Origin: an uncultured Blautia sp.
GTDB taxonomy: Bacteria; Bacillota; Clostridia; Lachnospirales; Lachnospiraceae
DNA length: 7,073 nt
Assembly (NCBI GenBank): GCA_900551465.1
Contig: URWL01000099.1
Coordinates: 1-7,073 of the forward strand
Direction of reading: 5' to 3'
Part shown: piece by piece, positions 4,928 through 7,073 of the stretch
How the letters are laid out: the number at the start of each line of letters is the position of its first letter
Numbering within the stretch: position 1 is the first letter of the stretch
The notes under the pieces: generated by a model
The model's input: the letters and a program-made list of their open reading frames with translations, nothing else
Told to the model about the DNA's origin: nothing
The model's database searches: none
Position numbers and translations under genes: made by a program

Positions 4928-7073
4928 CAGATCAGTCCGGCTTTTTTGAATCCATCGATCAGTTTCTGAGGTGTGAGAGGATTCTCATTAAACGCCACGC
5001 CTGTTGCATGAAGAACTGCATTTCGGATGGCAGGTGCTCCCGGAATCGCAGGCGGTTCTCCAAGAGCCTTATTTCCATATGGTCCCTCAGGATCTTCAAG
5101 CTCCACAAAGTCTGCTTTGATGTCCGGTGTGTCCAGAGCTGTCATAAGTTTATAATCAAGAAGATTTCCGTTTAACATTCTTCCTGTTTTTTCATCCAGT
5201 ACGATCTGCTCGCTGACTCCATATCCCATACCCATGGACATGCCTCCATGCACCTGCATTTCTGCCAGCTGGGGATTCAGAAGCTTTCCACTGTCATGGA
5301 CATTAATGATATGGAGGATCTTAATAGTTCCCAGTTTCATATCCACTTCCACCTCTGCGAAACAGCAGCCGGAAGCAAGTGTATTTTTCTTTACCTGAGT
5401 AGAAACCTCTGCGGTAAGCACCGAGGAATTGGAAAGGCTGTAGTATGCCTCCTGGGCAACTGCCTCCAGAGAGATCGCCGCCTCGTCCCCTGCATAGATC
5501 CAGCCGTGATCCATAGACAGTTCTCTGGTCTCCTCCTCCGGAAGAAGTGTCTTTGCATAGGCAAGGATCTTATCATAAAGCTGTTCTGCGCACTGTTTTA
5601 CTGCAGTTCCGGTAACAAAGGACTGTCTGGATGCATAGGCTCCTGTGTCGAACGGCGTTACATCTGTATCCTGCACGGTTACAATATGGATATTCTCCAC
5701 ATCCATATGAAGCGTTTCGGCAGCCATCTGAGAAAATACCGTATCTGCTCCCTGGCCGATTTCTGTAGCGCCGATCTGCATCTGTACGCTTCCATCCTGA
5801 TTCATGGACAGACGGCAGCCTGCAATCTCCAGAGAAATCGGCCATACTCCTGTCTTGTAAGAAAAGACAGCGACACCCACGCCTCTTCGGATATGTCCGG
5901 TCTGATCTGCATATTCTTTTCTTTTCTCATCCCAGTGTATATATTGGGCGCCCTTTTCCAGACATTCAAAAATACCATTTGTGTTTGCAGCAATGGGCTT
6001 CAGGTATGCATCTTCATAATATCCATGGATCAGGTTTTTCTTTCGGAATTCCAGCGGATCCATATGGATCTCTTTTGCTATATCATCCATAAAGCACTCG
6101 ATGGCAAAAGCAGCCTGTGGAATTCCATAAGCACGCATAGCGCCTGCTGTGGGGCTGTTGGTATAAATGGTATAGGCTTCCCCTCTTATATTCGGACAGG
6201 CGTACTGCAGTCTCCATGCAGTCAGTCCATTTGCAGCAATGGCATGTCCATGAGATGCATAGGCTCCCTGATTAGAGTATGCATTCATCTCTTTTGCAAG
6301 AAGACGTCCTTCCTTATCAACTCCTGCAGTCAGGTCGTATTCAATGGAATGACGAGTTCTGGTATTTCGGAAGGTTTCTTCTCTGGAAATATCCAGTTTC
6401 ACCGGACGGCCTCCCACCTGCATCGTCAAAAAAGCATTCAGCGGCTCATACAGCACATCCTGCTTATTTCCGAAACCTCCGCCGATATAAGGTTTTATCA
6501 CTCTTACCTTGCCCCAGGGAATACCCAGAGCCTGACCGATCACGCGCCTTACAATATGGGGAATCTGAGTGGAAGTAACTACCACAACCCTTCCCTTTTC
6601 CATATAAGCAAAGGAAATCGGATTTTCAATATGACAGTGCTGTACAATCGGAGTCTTATAGCTCCTTTTTATAACGGTTTCCGATTCTTCCAGACCCTTA
6701 TCCACATCTCCGATAAAAAAGTTTGACCGCGCCAGTACGTTGTCTTTTTTATCAAAGTGAATGGGCGGATTGCTTCCATACATGGATTTCCGCGGATGGA
6801 TCTCTACCGGATATTCTTCGTATTCCACCCTGATCAGCTTCAGCGCACGGGATGCGGTCACTTCATCCTCTGCCACTACTGCTGCAATATCGTCTCCGTA
6901 ATAGCGGATACGTCCGGTAAGAATATTTCTGTCTGCTATGTCCTGATGAGCCGGTTCTACAGACCACGGATGTCCCGGTGTCGGATAGCAGTGATCCGGT
7001 ACGTCTTTAAAGGTGACTACCTTTACCACTCCCGGAAGTGCTTCCGCCTCACTGGTATCAATGGATGTAACAA
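4927..7073 (-). CDS. xdhA: Xanthine dehydrogenase-type hydroxylase, molybdenum-binding subunit (5' truncated by window edge)
   Basis: Catalytic subunit that hydroxylates a purine or similar N-heterocycle at the molybdopterin dinucleotide centre. 715 residues are visible. The frame stays open from the GTG at 7029 to the right edge and reads SIDTSEAEALPG, a conserved N-terminal block of this family. That GTG is therefore an internal Val codon, and roughly 40-50 residues lie off the window (E. coli XdhA is about 752). Using visible numbering: GGGFGNKQ (197-204) cofactor loop, MRAYGIPQ (312-319) with the substrate-side Arg313, ATEIGQGADT (435-444) with the Gln440 loop, and GEPP (671-674) with Glu672 as the probable catalytic base, followed by GAPAIRNAV. 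There is no in-frame TGA, so no selenocysteine. First visible gene of the operon, with xdhB 16 bp downstream. The overall fit is to E. coli-type XdhA; xanthine, hypoxanthine or another purine substrate cannot be told apart here. Confidence 0.95.
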   Translation of the reverse strand, partial: VTSIDTSEAEALPGVVKVVTFKDVPDHCYPTPGHPWSVEPAHQDIADRNILTGRIRYYGDDIAAVVAEDEVTASRALKLIRVEYEEYPVEIHPRKSMYGSNPPIHFDKKDNVLARSNFFIGDVDKGLEESETVIKRSYKTPIVQHCHIENPISFAYMEKGRVVVVTSTQIPHIVRRVIGQALGIPWGKVRVIKPYIGGGFGNKQDVLYEPLNAFLTMQVGGRPVKLDISREETFRNTRTRHSIEYDLTAGVDKEGRLLAKEMNAYSNQGAYASHGHAIAANGLTAWRLQYACPNIRGEAYTIYTNSPTAGAMRAYGIPQAAFAIECFMDDIAKEIHMDPLEFRKKNLIHGYYEDAYLKPIAANTNGIFECLEKGAQYIHWDEKRKEYADQTGHIRRGVGVAVFSYKTGVWPISLEIAGCRLSMNQDGSVQMQIGATEIGQGADTVFSQMAAETLHMDVENIHIVTVQDTDVTPFDTGAYASRQSFVTGTAVKQCAEQLYDKILAYAKTLLPEEETRELSMDHGWIYAGDEAAISLEAVAQEAYYSLSNSSVLTAEVSTQVKKNTLASGCCFAEVEVDMKLGTIKILHIINVHDSGKLLNPQLAEMQVHGGMSMGMGYGVSEQIVLDEKTGRMLNGNLLDYKLMTALDTPDIKADFVELEDPEGPYGNKALGEPPAIPGAPAIRNAVLHATGVAFNENPLTPQKLIDGFKKAGLI

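Noticed and set aside
4365..4949. A 194-codon open frame on the + strand, antisense to xdhB and the end of xdhA
   Set aside because: Also in codon register with xdhB, with no family resemblance. It crosses the real gene boundary and lacks a convincing ribosome site.
5248..6726. A 492-codon open frame on the + strand, antisense to xdhA
   Set aside because: It is in codon register with xdhA, so it stays open simply because xdhA avoids TTA, CTA and TCA codons over this stretch. The translation is rich in Cys, His, Ser and Ile with no recognisable domain, and xdhA is clearly the real gene.
7027..7029. GTG as the start of xdhA
   Set aside because: The frame continues to the right edge with the family block SIDTSEAEALPG, so the start is outside the window.
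3535..7073. Selenocysteine insertion or a SECIS-like element in the hydroxylase genes
   Set aside because: No in-frame TGA interrupts the visible xdhA, xdhB or xdhC, and this enzyme class carries selenium as a labile cofactor atom.

Overview
The window looks like an ordinary chromosomal stretch from an anaerobic Firmicute, most likely a gut Clostridia member of the Lachnospiraceae type. This rests on the moderate GC content (judged by eye, not computed), strong AGGAGG-type ribosome binding sites, tightly packed genes, and a selenium-dependent molybdenum hydroxylase operon of the kind known from clostridia, enterococci and E. coli. The genus cannot be fixed from the sequence.

Layout: two transcription units converge. 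On the left, on the + strand, is a MATE-family multidrug/toxin exporter whose 5' end lies off the left edge (frame open from base 3, stop at 1286). From about 1330 to the right edge, all on the - strand and read right to left, is one compact operon: xdhA (molybdenum subunit, 5' end off the right edge), xdhB (FAD subunit), xdhC (two [2Fe-2S] clusters), yqeB, and a yqeC-mocA fusion. The gaps are 16 bp, a 4-bp overlap, 3 bp and 26 bp. The two units meet at a hairpin with T-runs on both sides, which looks like a shared bidirectional terminator; the last gene's stop codon lies inside it. There are no gene-free stretches over 300 bases and no RNA genes, mobile elements, repeat arrays or CRISPRs. No promoter is visible, because both transcription units start outside the window.

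How the genes fit together: XdhA, XdhB and XdhC form a three-subunit xanthine dehydrogenase-type hydroxylase. Electrons taken from a purine-like substrate at the molybdenum site would pass through two [2Fe-2S] clusters to FAD. YqeB and YqeC are the genomic hallmarks of hydroxylases that carry a labile, non-selenocysteine selenium atom at the molybdenum centre. The MocA-like half of the last protein should add a nucleotide, probably CMP, to molybdopterin to make the dinucleotide cofactor. The operon therefore encodes an enzyme plus much of its dedicated cofactor maturation. SelD and the XdhC/CoxI-type insertion chaperone are not in view. The system is a known one. The less usual points are the YqeC-MocA fusion with its insert, the terminator overlapping coding sequence, and a Gln at a classic xanthine oxidase Glu position in XdhA.
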